A stretch of DNA of 64,000 nt from Alphaproteobacteria bacterium (GTDB lineage Bacteria > Pseudomonadota > Alphaproteobacteria > Sphingomonadales > Kordiimonadaceae). Below, in pieces: positions 63,305-64,000 of the stretch (within the stretch, counting starts at the first letter, position 1; each line of letters begins with the position of its first letter). The stretch is taken from the NCBI GenBank assembly GCA_013372975.1, contig JABXIS010000004.1, forward strand, positions 62,001 to 126,000, in the 5' to 3' direction. The notes under the pieces were generated by a model. It made no database searches. It was given only the letters and a program-made list of their open reading frames with translations, and had not been told where the DNA came from. Made by a program: the position numbers and the translations under genes.

Positions 63305-64000
63305 TTATTCAGAAATTCCGGGAACCTTGAGGACGCCGTCTTTATAGTCCTCAACCCAGATCAGGAATTCATCTGCGGACATGGGCTTGCCGAACATATA
63401 GCCCTGCCCGAAATCTGCCTCCAGTTCACGCACGATCACCAGTTGGTTCTCGTCCTCAATGCCTTCGCAGGTACATTTTAAACCAAGCTTGTGCGACAGA
63501 TCGATGGCTGAACCCAAGATAATCCGAGCACGCTCGTCTTCGTGCGCTCGCGCAAGGAACAGGCGATCAATGACAAGTTCGTCGAACGGGATTTTTTTTA
63601 GCCGCAGAAGCGAGGCAAAGCCGGTACCAAAATCATCCAGTGCTAAACCAAACCCCCGCAGATGCAGCCGTGAGAGCACCTCAAGCGGCACTTTACCATC
63701 CACATCAAGGTCCTGCTCAGCCACTTCAAGGCGTACCATAGCAGGATCGATCTCGAACTGGTCAGCAAGGCCCGACACCACCTCTGCAAAATCAGGTTTG
63801 CGCAAGTTTTCGCTTGTGACATTGATCGAAAGTGTAATGTCCTGCCCTTGCCGCCGCCAGCGTCCCTGTTGCTGCATAGCAAGTTCAAGCATCCTGTAGG
63901 TCAGGACATCCATATAACCCTTCTCGCGCGCAACCTTGATAACTGCACCTGCACCCAGATACCCACCAGCCTGCGATCGCCAGCGGGCGAATACCTCGGC
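63305..64000 (-). CDS. EAL-domain c-di-GMP phosphodiesterase-type protein (5' end outside window)
   Basis: The frame is open to base 64000 (231 codons plus stop), so the gene begins outside the window. Seen are SINVTSENLRKPDF, LEVAEQDL (the LTE-like Glu), GFGLALDDFGTGFASLLRLKKIPFDELVIDR (DDFGTG loop) and CEGIEDENQLVIV...GQGYMFGKPM. The EAL signature itself (usually EALIR) reads AEVFARWRSQ at the window edge, with Ala-Glu at the boundary where E-A-L would lie. An upstream PAS or GGDEF part may precede. It is possible that activity is kept; the motif start is not in view. Confidence 0.88.
   Translation of the reverse strand, partial: AEVFARWRSQAGGYLGAGAVIKVAREKGYMDVLTYRMLELAMQQQGRWRRQGQDITLSINVTSENLRKPDFAEVVSGLADQFEIDPAMVRLEVAEQDLDVDGKVPLEVLSRLHLRGFGLALDDFGTGFASLLRLKKIPFDELVIDRLFLARAHEDERARIILGSAIDLSHKLGLKCTCEGIEDENQLVIVRELEADFGQGYMFGKPMSADEFLIWVEDYKDGVLKVPGISE

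Overview
The window is bacterial chromosome of moderate GC content, tightly packed with genes on both strands and almost certainly from an alphaproteobacterium. The evidence is the CcrM-type GANTC methyltransferase, the F0 ATP synthase order I-a-c-b'-b, the mutY / dciA / DsbA-like / smc cluster, free-standing PAS_5 domains, DUF465 proteins and CtrA-like boxes. A marine Kordiimonadales-like lineage would fit, but the order cannot be fixed from sequence alone. I see no prophage, insertion sequence, CRISPR array or rRNA; one tRNA is present.

Layout. 1-7.2 kb: a 5'-truncated hybrid histidine kinase, a QueG-like iron-sulfur protein, tRNA-Thr(TGT), an alpha/beta hydrolase, two divergent PAS_5 proteins, an exported metallo-beta-lactamase-fold protein and an unknown HTH/membrane pair. 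7.2-12.9 kb: a methionine-cycle operon (ArsR-methyltransferase fusion, metF, methionine synthase split into two genes) behind a perfect 22-bp operator. 13-25 kb: MlaA, a solute-binding-like protein, EttA, a GST/GFA cluster, a LysE/oxidoreductase/EamA operon divergent from a MarR regulator across two palindromes, an epoxide hydrolase, a DEAD-box helicase with a structured leader, and an NSS transporter. 25-34.5 kb: a SpdH-like flavoprotein divergent from a membrane-anchored AraC regulator, a beta-propeller protein, glutathione peroxidase, two tandem ECF sigma / membrane-partner modules with matching promoters, PhzF, an ArsC-like protein and a cation efflux pump.

34.5-49 kb is the core of the window: atpI-B-E-b'-b, smc, two DsbA-like proteins, dciA, mutY, a large RTX protein, ccrM and rnhB. 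The inferred ccrM promoter carries four GANTC sites within 44 bp, so its own methyltransferase probably controls it. 49-64 kb: a third PAS_5 protein, a structured noncoding stretch, ArsR-SRPBCC, two DUF465 proteins, RmuC, a PhyH dioxygenase with an FAD reductase, a second exported glutathione peroxidase, an Old Yellow Enzyme, PutA, a radical SAM protein, a second MarR, an iodotyrosine-deiodinase-like nitroreductase and a 5'-truncated EAL protein.

How it works together. The regulatory signals are the richest part. Most regulators here (ArsR-methyltransferase, two MarR, AraC, ArsR, two ECF sigmas, CcrM) have a recognisable inverted repeat or promoter element next to them. Several RNA hairpins sit at start codons or gene junctions (rhlE, the HTH gene after metH, atpE/b').
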